DNA of 64,000 bases from assembly GCF_000003815.2 (NCBI RefSeq), contig NC_049987.1, forward strand, positions 20,155,346-20,219,345, in the 5' to 3' direction. A program made the position numbers and the translations under genes. The notes beneath the pieces are model-generated. The model was not told where the DNA came from. It ran no database searches and was given only the letters and a program-made list of their open reading frames with translations. Positions within the stretch are counted from its first letter, which is position 1. Every line of letters begins with the position of its first letter. Shown here piece after piece: positions 9,901-18,636 of this stretch. The stretch is from Branchiostoma floridae (taxonomy: Eukaryota; Chordata; Leptocardii; Amphioxiformes; Branchiostomatidae).

Positions 9901-12900
9901 CGGAGAAACCACAGTACTGCCTCTGCAGTTTTGAAGATTGTGGAGGACATTAGGTCGGCCATTAATAGTCGCCAGGTCACAGTTGCTCTCTTCCTAGACT
10001 TACGCAAAGCATTTGACACTGTGAATCATGCCATTCTGTTGAGTAAGCTCAAGAAACTGGGTTTTGATAGGGATGCAACAAAATGGTTTACATCATACCT
10101 CTCTGGTCGCTCACAATGCACTAGTCTGCAAAGTCAATGTTCAGAGATGGCTGCAGTCACCTGCGGGGTACCACAGGGGAGCGTACTCGGTCCCTTGCTG
10201 TTTTGTTTATATGTCAACGACATGCCACAGGTTCTAGAAAAATGCAAAATACACCTGTATGCAGACGACACCGCAATCTATTACTCGGCGGGCACGATGA
10301 AAGAGTGTGAAGAGGCAGTTTCCCAGGATATGAAGAGAGTGTCAGACTGGTTAATTGATAATAGACTTTCTCTCCATCATGACAAGACAAAGTCTATGCT
10401 ATTCGGGGTTCCTCAGAAGCTGAGACATGTTGGGACAACAGTTCAGATCACAGACGGTGTTAACATTTATGAGCAAGTTAACACTTTCAAATATTTGGGC
10501 ATCACTCTAGACCCATCGCTCCAGTGGTCAGCTCACATAACAAATATCACGAAAAAAATATTCAGTGGCCTCAGTGCAATGAGACGTGCAAAACCCTACG
10601 TAACAAAAGAAATATTACATACTATGTGTCAAACTTTGTTGTTGTCGCACTTGGACTACTGTGGCGCGGCGTGGTTGCCAAGCCTTGTACAGGGCAAGAA
10701 AACACAAATGCTGCAACTCGACAGGCTGCTGTTTAGAGCTGCAAGGATGATTACAGGCTACACACTCCGAGATCATGTCCCAGTTGGTAAACTGTTAGCG
10801 GAGGCGGGGTTGGTGTCGGTGAGAAATCGGGCGGAAAAAATCAGTCTGGCCACAGTTTTCAATGCTGTACGAGGAAAAGCCCCTTTGTACATATCTGAAA
10901 TGTTCAGGTGGAAGTCACCACCAACTATAAGAGCTCGCACCCGCACGGCTGTTAAAATGTTCGCTGACTGGGACCCTCACCAGTTGAACTGTCCCGTAGC
11001 AAGCCTGAAGTGCTACGAGGGAAGCTTAAAATCTTTTGGCCCCCAACTGTGGAACAAACTGTCACTGAAGCACCGCAAGACTCTGGGACTGGTTAAGTTT
11101 ATCAAGGAACTGTGAGGTCTAGATGGAAATGACAAGTGAAATTGTGAGTTTTGATATGTCGTTTTGTGGTTATGCACTATTGTATGTGTTATTGTAATAT
11201 TGCAAAGTTTTAAATTGTATTTTTGTTTACCCAGCATTGCCTGAAAAACAGGTTGTTATGTACCTGAGTGTTACTGCTGGTAAAATAAATAAACTAAAAA
11301 TAAACTAAATATCTGGAACTCTTGGTACACCATGTTTATGGACATATGCCGACAGCACATTCCACACAAACTAATCTCTGTCAATAGAACAGCCAAACCA
11401 TGGATCCATCAAAACAAAGAGATCAAAGCGGCCATCCGACGAAAGCACCGGCTCCACTCCAGAGCCAAAAGCAAAAACACTCCTGAAGCCTGGTCTGCCT
11501 ACAGGAAACAAAGAAACCTGGTCACCACCCTCACCAGAAACGCAGAGGCGGCATACATCCAAGAAGTGACGGAAGATGTAGAAGCTGGAAACACAAGGCG
11601 CTTCTTCTCCTTTGCCAAATCTGCTTTAGGAAAGGCGTCAACTGGCATCCCAGCACTCAAAGATGGGACAGATATTATTGAAAGACCCGAAGACAAGGCA
11701 AATGCCCTCAACAACTTTTTCATACAACAGACTGACCTAAACGACAGGAACGACTCCCCTCCCACCTTCCAACCAACGACAATCCCTGAAACAACACTAA
11801 GCAATCTTCAACTGACTGTAGACGAAGTGCGACAGCAATTGAAAACGCTAAAGGTGGGCAAGTCCTGCGGTCCAGACAACATCACTCCAAACCTTCTCCG
11901 ACAGGTAGCTGACACCATATGTGCACCCCTCACCCGGCTATTCAACACATCACTCAGCCTTGGTCAAGTTCCTTCCGGTTGGAAAGAGGCCAATGTAACC
12001 CCCATCCACAAATCCGGCAGCCGTCACCTCACCAACAACTACAGGCCGATTTCCCTGCTCAACATTGTTCCCAAAGTACTAGAGTCACTAGTCAACAAAC
12101 ATCTAATTAAACAAATCAATCCCGTATTGTCAAACCACCAGAGCGGATTCAGAGCCCATGACAACACCACACTCCAACTAGCCCGGCTTGTAGAGGAATG
12201 GACCCGGGCTATGGACAGAGGGGAAATAGTGGGATGCGTGTTTCTCGACCTGCGAAAGGCATTCGACAAAGTATGGCACCAAGGGCTCTTGACCAAAATC
12301 CGTGCCCACGGAGTACGTGGAACCATGCTGAACTGGTTCCATAGCTACTTGTCGGACAGACGTCAACGAGTCGTCATCCAGGGCGGAACATCCGAATGGA
12401 AATCTCCTCTCGCGGGTGTCCCACAAGGTTCCGTACTAGGTCCCACCCTCTTCATCCTCTACATCAACGATTTACCCTCCTGCTGCACACAGTCCGACGC
12501 AAACCTGTTCGCCGACGACACATCACTCTCAACCAGCAACCGATCCATCCAACGTGTAGTCACCTCACTCAACACGGACCTACGGTCGGTTTCAAACTGG
12601 CTAACAATCTGGAAGCTAGAAGCCAACGAGGACAAATGCAAAGTGATGTTCATCACAACCCGCACTCTCCCTAGACCCCCTGCTCCAGTCATACTAGGCG
12701 GTAGTACCCTACAAGTCGTTACTAGCTACAAACACCTGGGTGTCACCTTAACCAACACTCTTTCCTGGTCTAAACACATTGAAACAACCTCCACCAAGTC
12801 AAGAAGATCTGCTGGCCTACTGTGTGCACTGAGAAAGAAGGTACCAAAGGATATCCTGCTCAGACTCTACAAAACCATCACCAGACCTGGTCTGGAGTAC

Positions 12901-15900
12901 GCTGACATCGTTTGGGCTGGACTCACCAAGCGCGACGAAACAAAACTGGAATCAGTTCAATACCAAACTGCCAGAATAATCAGCGGACAACATGGACTCC
13001 CGTAACCCGTCATACCAATCCCTGTACACCCAGTTATCCCTTCCATCACTACAGTTCAGACGACAATTCCACACCGCTGTCACCCTGTACAAGCTCCTCA
13101 ACGGACACTGCCCTCCACACCTTCAATCCCTGGTTCCCAGAACCCGTGCATCTGCCACTGAGTCACGTTACTCCCTCAGGAACAGCGACCACCTGACATC
13201 TGAACTCACTAAGTCCACCAGAGGCCAGAGAACATTCATCTACAGAGCAACAGCACTCTGGAACACTCTCCCTACTGCTACTCGCACAGCCACCTCTACT
13301 GCTTCCTTCAAAAGAAAACTGTGGGAATGCCTAGGCGACCCTTACGCATAGCCATACACGTGTATATACAGACCCTGACCTCTCATTGTAAATATTGTTG
13401 TTGATAAGTGATGTTATATATTCCATTATAGATTATATGTATGTCATCCTACACCTTGTATATACTGTATAAATGTACTTTTGTATTTCACCTCTATCCT
13501 TTACGAACTTAGAAAATGGTTATTGATAAGTATCCTGTTCAACTCCACATGTATTGTCTCTGTTTTGTCAGCAGGGTTAGCCCTTTGTAATAGCCATAGG
13601 CTAGTTGGGCAGCCCTGGCTGTGTATCCTGAACAGCCAAACCAATAAATAAATAAATATTCTCTGTATGCCACCAAAATCTTCCTGGTACATTAACGTTA
13701 ACATCAGGGAAATTTGGAAGCAGATGTTATCTGTTTCTCTGTTATATTCTATCTAACCTTTACCTCCCTCATGACCTCGATGAAAAGCGGTCTGCAGGCC
13801 GATTTGAGCTTCTCATGAATAAATAAAGGTTCTAAAAAGGTTCAAACAAATAAACGATAAACCCCAACAACTGCTTGAAAATTACGTCAGTGGTGGCCGG
13901 CTGTGGGACGGTGCTGGTTGCCACAGGTAGGGTGGGTTTGATCGCTGGCGCCGTGCTCGACTCTGTGCAGACCATCGGGGCGGGTTCTGCACCCTGACTC
14001 CCCTCACAGTAACAGGTTACACCGCTGTCGGTCACGGTTTCCCCGTCTTCGTAGTACTTCCCATCGCGCTCGCAGCCTGAAATTTCGCATAGAAAAAAGT
14101 ATAAATGTCTATCTAACTCACACACACACACGCTCACGCGCACACACGCACTCACTTGCGCGCACACATACACATGCACACACACGCGCGCGCGCGCACA
14201 CACACACAAAAGCGCACACACATGCACGCACGCACGCATGCACGCACACACACACGCACACACACAGATACATCAAAACAATACCTCAATGAGAGAGATA
14301 CAGTTTCTTGGAAAATAAAACTTCAATAATTATACATAAGTCAAAAAAACTCACATCCATATCCAAAGTTATCCCAGACAATGACTTCACCATTTTCATC
14401 ACAGTATGCCCCGTGTCCCATGCAGCCTGGCACTTCGTATATCGTCTCCCCTCGACTATACGATTTGTAGTTGTAGTCACAGCCGGGGGGAAATGTTGGC
14501 GACCACGTTGGTGACCAAGTTGGCACTGAAACAGAAATCGGAGGAGACAGTTCTGCCTTTCCAAGTATTTTTAAAGGAAAGCATCAGAAAATCTTCAATT
14601 CATTATTTTCCAGCAGTTTACTCATTAAAAAGTTGATTTACGTCAATTTTTACATTAATCCGCCCAATATGACCCTGTAGACACGTTTGAACTTCGCGCT
14701 CTCCTCCCCTCTCCCGCCGCGCTGGCCGATGACGTAATGGCCTCGTTCTGATTGCCTGCGCTCTGACGTCACAAATCAGAATTGAAACTTCTGGCCATGC
14801 CAGCCATTTGTTCGGGGAACCTCGGTCCCTTCGGCGGGAAATCACCCCGCCATTCTGGAATCCAGTTCGTTGTTGTTGACAATTAACTTCGTGGACCTGT
14901 AAGTCGCGTTATGACCTGTCTACGAAGCCATAGTCCCCGGGAGACTGAACATGAATGGGCTTGTCTGCGAGTGAACCGCGCGACGGCACGAAATGAAAAC
15001 AATGGACTTGGGGGAGGTTCACGCACCGTGCCATTCTGGACTGTTACAGGAGCGAGTTCGAGTCAGTTTTTACCTTCTCCTTTCCGGACAGCACAGCGAT
15101 AATTACACGTAAGCTTCCACGAATTTTGGCTGAATTCACAGTTGTCCAACTGGCAGTGACAGTAAAAAAAACAGAGTAGTTGTGACATTTTTCCTCTGAC
15201 AACATACCCTTGATCGCTACATATCGAACGATCCCCTTTTCGTGCCAAAACAGATAGCACAGAAACTCGCCTCTCACTTTATTTTCTGTTCCCGGGGTAA
15301 ATATATCTGGACTGGCTGGTTTTTCATTGCTTTTGCGGAGATTGTTGGGTGTTCAATCAAAACAAATCACGGACTCTGAAACGAAGCCGATCATTTTGCG
15401 CCATTCACCATGCCGGCCTGTGTTGTATGTAAAAACTACGATGGAAGCACGAAGAGCAAATGAATACGTTAATTACAGATTTCCGAAGAATGATAATAGC
15501 AGGCTACAAAAGTGGCTAATCGCTGCAAAGCTTCATATCAAGCCGGATATTTGACAATTAACAAAATTCGTGAAAATTGCATCAGAGGCCATGTGGCGTG
15601 TGGATCTGCTCTGACCATTTTTCACACGACTGTTGTTATGACGGTGCTATCTGTTTTGGCGCGAAAAGGGGATCGTTCGATATGTAGCGATCAAGGGTAT
15701 GTTGTCAGAGGAAAAATGTCACGAAACTCTTGTTTTTTTACTGTCACTGCCAGTTGGACAACTGTGAATTCAGCCAAAATTCGTGGAAGCTTACGTGTAA
15801 TTATCGCTGTGCTGTCCGGAAAGGAGAAGGTAAGAATTGACTCGAACTCGCTCCTGTAACAGTCCAGAATGGCACGGTGCGTGAACCTCCCCCAAGTCCA

Positions 15901-17069
15901 TTGTTTTCATTTCGTGCCGTCGCGCGGTTCACTCGCAGACAAGCCCATTCATGTTCAGTCTCCCGGGGACTATGGCTTCGTAGACAGGTCATAACGCGAC
16001 TTACAGGTCCACGAAGTTAATTGTCAACAACAACGAACTGGATTCCAGAATGGCGGGGTGATTTCCCGCCGAAGGGACCGAGGTTCCCCGAACAAATGGC
16101 TGGCATGGCCAGAAGTTTCAATTCTGATTTGTGACGTCAGAGCGCAGGCAATCAGAACGAGGCCATTACGTCATCGGCCAGCGCGGCGGGAGAGGGGAGG
16201 AGAGCGCGAAGTTCAAACGTGTCTACAGGGTCATATTGGGCGGATTAATGTAGAAATTGACGTAAATCAACTTTTTAATGAGTAAACTGCTGGAAAATAA
16301 TGAATTGAAGATTTTCTGATGCTTTCTGGTGACCATTGCCATCATAACTTATTCCAGACATAGTAGAAAAATACTCTAAACACATATTGCTGAAATGCAT
16401 TTGAGCTTCTTTAAGAATAAAACTTCAATGCCCCCACCTTGTCATTGTTACAGCATGCTTGGTGTCAACATCAACCGAGCGACTAATTATAATACAATGT
16501 CAACATTTTACACTAAACCCCGATATAACAGCTCGAATGACAGACAAAAATATAAAATAACTACAGCACCCCTGAAGATCTTTATGAATAATTCAGAGTG
16601 TCTGAAATACTTGGGCTACGACGGTTTGAAAGTTCACGACTCTAACGTTAACGAGGGAGTCCTAGGGAGGGCTAAGTAAAAAACACCGAGCGACAACATG
16701 ACAGAAAAAAAGTGTGCAACGCAATCGCAAACCGAGTCAGCTGCACTCAAAAAACTACCATGCCTTGGTGCCGTGGGACGAGACGTAGACCAAAGAACGC
16801 ACACTTGGTGAAAGATAAAATAGAGGCCTTAAAAAGAGCCAACATTCCCTGGAAAGAAGTTGAGGGCGCGGCGCGCGGCGGGAACTTGCTGGTCAATGTG
16901 CCTTTAGCATATGATGACCTTTGAAGGTCTAAGGTAAGGTTAACCTCTAAGTAAGATTGAACTCATGTAGCCAAGTTTGCTTACCTGCATTACAGCAGCA
17001 GGCCAAAACACAGGAAACGAAAACAATGTCACCGAGAGGAAGCACAGAGCGCTCCCCACGGAACTTCAT
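6949..17069 (-). CDS. Secreted VWC-like cysteine-rich protein with helical C-terminus (five exons)
   Basis: I assembled five minus-strand exons: 17069-16985, 14525-14355, 14076-13886, 13811-13764 and 7101-6949 (stop TAA). All have AG/GT borders and the phases agree (1, 1, 0, 0), giving 648 nt, 215 residues. Exon 1 starts MKFRGERSV and supplies a hydrophobic, Cys-rich signal-peptide-like stretch. Exon 2 has a PTWSPTWSPTFPPG linker and a first cysteine module (YKSYSRGETIYEVPGC). Exon 3 has a VWC-like module (CERDGKYYEDGETV, then CYCEG and VC) and a Thr/Pro linker. Exons 4-5 encode an amphipathic, probably coiled segment (MQVWYNRFQRLMAEML). VWC modules bind BMP-type ligands or mediate matrix assembly; the role here is unknown. 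Exons 2-5 are well supported; exon 1 rests on phase, signal-peptide character and position. Intron 4 is almost entirely LINE sequence and intron 1 holds a transposon. Confidence 0.6.
7221..7788 (+). repeat. Direct repeat in the LINE A 5' UTR
   Basis: A block of about 175 bp starting GTGATGCGATATGAGACG occurs at 7221-7395 and again at 7612-7788 (period about 391 bp), with the same landmarks (TTTAGCTGTA, TGTATTGGTATGCAAATTAG, GTAACGTTAATT-like end). Such monomer-like repeats upstream of a LINE ORF can be promoter units. Confidence 0.75.
7891..11115 (+). CDS. LINE A polyprotein: 2A-like motif, APE endonuclease, reverse transcriptase
   Basis: An uninterrupted 1074-residue frame. The N-terminal 100 residues are hydrophobic and end in LLLAGDIAPNPGP (NPGP at residues 107-110), which resembles a ribosome-skipping 2A peptide, though the usual Glu of D-x-E-x-NPGP is Ala here. 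An APE-type endonuclease follows (TETRLSD, YRPPN, GDFNSDLL, SDHNLI), then a linker and the reverse transcriptase with GLDNIPSKLL, NYRPVSVL, SGFR, FLDLRKAFDTV, the GVPQGSVLGPLLF block and the catalytic YADD. The C-terminus ends in the LINE signature WNKLS. It would copy LINE RNA by target-primed reverse transcription. No stop or frameshift is visible, so it may be recently active. The clade call (CR1/L2 group) is tentative. Confidence 0.92.
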   Translation: MLAVKGVCRVVKGAVTLGFPVTLLASILLLAVLPRPVVLPKWDKSTSIVNAETGTWITQSPNLVKLNPGLLGVRSLAPSTTCTDRRRQTVNILVCTTLLLAGDIAPNPGPVVDGLPHWRKGLVYAFYNVVSLSRYLHEIQQLLLKNTRIHVLGLTETRLSDTIPDTLVEVSGYTLYRKDRDRHGGGVGVYVKQTIPAQRRYDLEQADVEVCCVDIKPNKARQTLLACIYRPPNAGSEWRDSAEGLVHKLNATAEEENADVIIMGDFNSDLLKSTQALSSVEFLMGLYQLVPIILQPTRITESTESCIDNMFVTNPDRFRSSASVAWGPSDHNLILACAQAGREACGTRWCEYRSYKKYTQQSFIDGLKSVHWDTVLDCTDVTDAWDAFKDIFLNVADKFAPLCKRRVRDNNTVAPWMTDRVKNMMGRRDAARRKAIKTKEGKDWEVYRVIRNQTTSAVRKAKKIHFAEAVTEAKGDQSLMWKIINAFTGKSKGKCQVQNLARPDGTNISDPSEMSQEFNSYFATCATSLADSMPTSQKDPLRHIPEPSTEFSFESVDESTVLSELLRLKAKKATGLDNIPSKLLKDSAPVIVRPLTHIFNLSLATGEVPSDWKTAKITPIYKSGNRTNVANYRPVSVLSVTSKVLEKLVGNQVSRYMAQNNLLTVYQSGFRRNHSTASAVLKIVEDIRSAINSRQVTVALFLDLRKAFDTVNHAILLSKLKKLGFDRDATKWFTSYLSGRSQCTSLQSQCSEMAAVTCGVPQGSVLGPLLFCLYVNDMPQVLEKCKIHLYADDTAIYYSAGTMKECEEAVSQDMKRVSDWLIDNRLSLHHDKTKSMLFGVPQKLRHVGTTVQITDGVNIYEQVNTFKYLGITLDPSLQWSAHITNITKKIFSGLSAMRRAKPYVTKEILHTMCQTLLLSHLDYCGAAWLPSLVQGKKTQMLQLDRLLFRAARMITGYTLRDHVPVGKLLAEAGLVSVRNRAEKISLATVFNAVRGKAPLYISEMFRWKSPPTIRARTRTAVKMFADWDPHQLNCPVASLKCYEGSLKSFGPQLWNKLSLKHRKTLGLVKFIKEL
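11303..13655 (+). mobile_element. 5'-truncated LINE abutting LINE A (LINE B)
   Basis: It starts in mid-ORF directly against the tail of LINE A and ends with an AATAAATAAATAAA tail near 13640-13655. The endonuclease is absent, as usual for 5' truncation. Together the two LINEs fill nearly all of the 6.7-kb last intron of the VWC gene. Confidence 0.85.
11332..13351 (+). pseudogene. LINE B reverse transcriptase, truncated and frameshifted
   Basis: The first open stretch (11332-13005) holds the linker and reverse transcriptase: SCGPDNITPNLL, NNYRPISLLN, SGFRAHD, VFLDLRKAFDKV, GVPQGSVLGPTLF and the catalytic FADD. It stops shortly after RIISGQHGLP. The expected continuation (YQSLYTQLSLPSLQFRRQF, YKLLNGHCPPHL, WNTLP, FKRKL) is in another frame at about 13007-13351, so one frameshift near 12990-13010 breaks the protein. 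The endonuclease is missing. Confidence 0.88.
14108..14275. repeat. (CA)n/(CG)n-rich dinucleotide tract
   Basis: Imperfect CACA/CGCG repeats in intron 2 of the minus-strand VWC gene. Open frames through it encode only Cys/Val/Ala low complexity. Confidence 0.9.
14575..16326. mobile_element. Kolobok-like palindromic DNA transposon, copy 1
   Basis: Two long inverted arms, 14575-about 15258 and about 15648-16326 (roughly 680 bp each, near-identical by eye), flank a central loop of about 390 bp. The left end is AGGAAAGCATCAGAAAATC preceded by TTAA (14571-14574). The right end stops at GATGCTTTC, having lost the last bases and its TTAA. Copy 2 at 52234-53772 keeps TTAA on both sides. The loop encodes the start of a THAP zinc finger. 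TTAA target sites plus a THAP domain are the hallmarks of the Kolobok superfamily. No transposase core is present, so it is non-autonomous. Confidence 0.75.
15410..15555 (+). pseudogene. THAP zinc-finger fragment in the Kolobok-like loop
   Basis: ATG at 15410 opens MPACVVCKNYDGSTKSK, giving the C-x2-C pair at the start of a THAP finger. The frame then breaks (TGA), and the continuation YRFPKNDNSRLQKWLIAAK, the conserved F-P and W segment, is in another frame from about 15475 to the stop at 15554. The later Cys and His ligands are absent. It is a broken 5' remnant of a THAP-type transposase gene; the corresponding ATG in copy 2 is at about 53072. Confidence 0.65.
16327..16820. other. Intron stretch without recognised features
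   Basis: Between the Kolobok-like element and the duplicated promoter module. One open frame (16395-16679) shows no domain, no bias and no duplicate elsewhere in the window. I see no gene here. Confidence 0.5.
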
Positions 17070-17525
17070 CTTGTCTGTTAGCTTCAGGATCTGTTTTTCA
17101 TTAGAAGTGAACGGATTTAATTCTGCCAACCTGACAATGACTCGGGGCTCGGATGTCTTCCAGAAGAGGGATAGAAAACGTCACGTGTACAGAAAGAACA
17201 TATCGGTCGTGTGGAGAAAGTGGTAGAGTGGGTGGGTGGTTTGGTGAATGAGCTTGTGAGCCAAAACCATGGCAACCAGTGACGTTATTGTATTAGAAAT
17301 CATATGACCATTACCAGCCAATAACGGTCTCGTACTGTCTAGCGATATTAGCATAGCATAATATATACAACAGAAACTTGTTCCCAACCAGACATCCTTG
17401 CCTGCTGCTCCACAGACACCAAGTCTTCAGCCCTGGCCGAATCTACCCAACATTTGGTTTTGCCACTTCAGGTATGTCGCCACGTTACACAATATCGGCA
17501 CGCTTGTATAGAGAAGTGTTCATGT
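16820..17525. promoter_or_regulatory. Divergent promoter block A: VWC-gene exon 1 (minus) and LRR-Ig exon 1 (plus)
   Basis: This block recurs at 23505-24440 and 33285-34090. It contains the minus-strand signal-peptide exon (ATG 17069, donor 16984), then X-box CCATGGCAACC at 17268-17278, TGACGT at 17280-17285, CCAAT at 17318-17322, and a plus-strand noncoding exon ending CACTTCAG at 17471 before GTATGT. The motif cluster lies about 200 bp from each gene's first exon, as expected of a bidirectional promoter. The plus-strand exon 1 is inferred from donor conservation, not from transcripts. Confidence 0.55.
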
Positions 17526-18636
17526 CTTGATAACTTTCTAGTGATGTTTTAACCTCAAACCTTGGCCCTTCTGAGACAATTTATTTTCTACCAGGATGTT
17601 CAAGACGTTCTACTGACGCGATTCTTGTAAGTTAGATGGCACCGACAGCCATGTTCATCAGGTTGCACTGTTTATTTGGATAAGACATATGAAATAGTTG
17701 CCTGAACGCCAATATGTAGTCAGAATTCCTTCTAACTGACAAGGTTGCAAGGAAAACATGCAAATAGATCCCGAGATAACGTGTATCGTTATATTGCAAC
17801 TTTGCCTAGAACCAACATGGGCAGATGTGTCAGTTGTCACTACTAGAAGAAGAGTCGCTGAAAATAGTTGTTCCTGGTCAGTAATGGTCGACGATGTCCA
17901 AGAGATCACATCAGTGACGGTTTGTCCAATGATGGCTGTAAAAAAAAGGTAGTAGACACTGCATACAATTGTGAAATAGGCCACACTAATTGTAGGGTTA
18001 GCTTACCAAAGACAGAACGTTTGTATCCTGGATTCCAGCAATTTAAGAACTCTGTATAGACGCATGGACCCTTATTCCTAGAGCATGACACAGAATTGCT
18101 AATGTCAATGGACTGAAATCCCTTCCAATATTCAGTGCAATGTTTTACTACGAAAATGTATATCCGATTGTAAGGATTTTTTCATGTTTAAAAATACAAT
18201 TAATAATACATATAACGACTCTCCGGGCTCTCCCTTCAGGCTTGGCGGCGAGTACTCTGTACCTCCCTAGTTCATATGAAGTGAGAAAGCCAAGTGTTTG
18301 GATACCAAGAGATTTTGAACTGCAGGATATTCTTTTAGGCTAAAAAGACCTTGCTGCGCCACACCTTTCATATTGAGTAGAGACACACAGAGTTTTACAA
18401 TCACAGCAGCAGAGAAAATAAAGGAAATTTAACATTATTAAAAGTCTTTGGTATAACCACGACCTCCGAAATGTACCAAAGCGAACAATCTATCCAATAG
18501 TTCATTGCACATGGAAAGGGCCAGGTGTATTTTAAACTTTCAATCTGATTCAACAGTCTTTAATGCGTGCTTTCCTTCTCTTTTTCTTGTTTCTGTAGGA
18601 GGTTTGTCACGACGAGAAATGCTGCCAAGATACGAA

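Larger units (their letters stand above)
7200..11310 (+). mobile_element. Apparently full-length CR1/L2-like LINE (LINE A)
   Basis: The element covers a 5' UTR with an internal direct repeat, a single long open frame (7891-11115) and a short AT-rich 3' tail built from AATAAAC units (about 11280-11308). It lies in the last intron of the minus-strand VWC gene, in antisense orientation. The 5' boundary is approximate, taken as the start of the repeated 5' UTR block. Confidence 0.85.

Noticed and set aside
13832..14263. Antisense frame beginning with a Cys/Val/Ala-rich stretch
   Set aside because: The N-terminal part is the CA/CG repeat. Only the section after the acceptor at 14077 is a real exon, and it is annotated as exon 3 of the VWC-like gene.
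16947..17129. Upstream extension of the VWC-gene first exon coding for a longer N-terminus
   Set aside because: The extension has no ATG, and the ATG at 17069 gives a plausible signal peptide. It stays possible that the exon is internal and continues upstream.
18505..18636. Longer N-terminus of LRR-Ig 1 from the upstream in-frame ATG at 18505
   Set aside because: It lies before the splice acceptor at 18598, is not conserved in the paralogues, and would bury the signal peptide.
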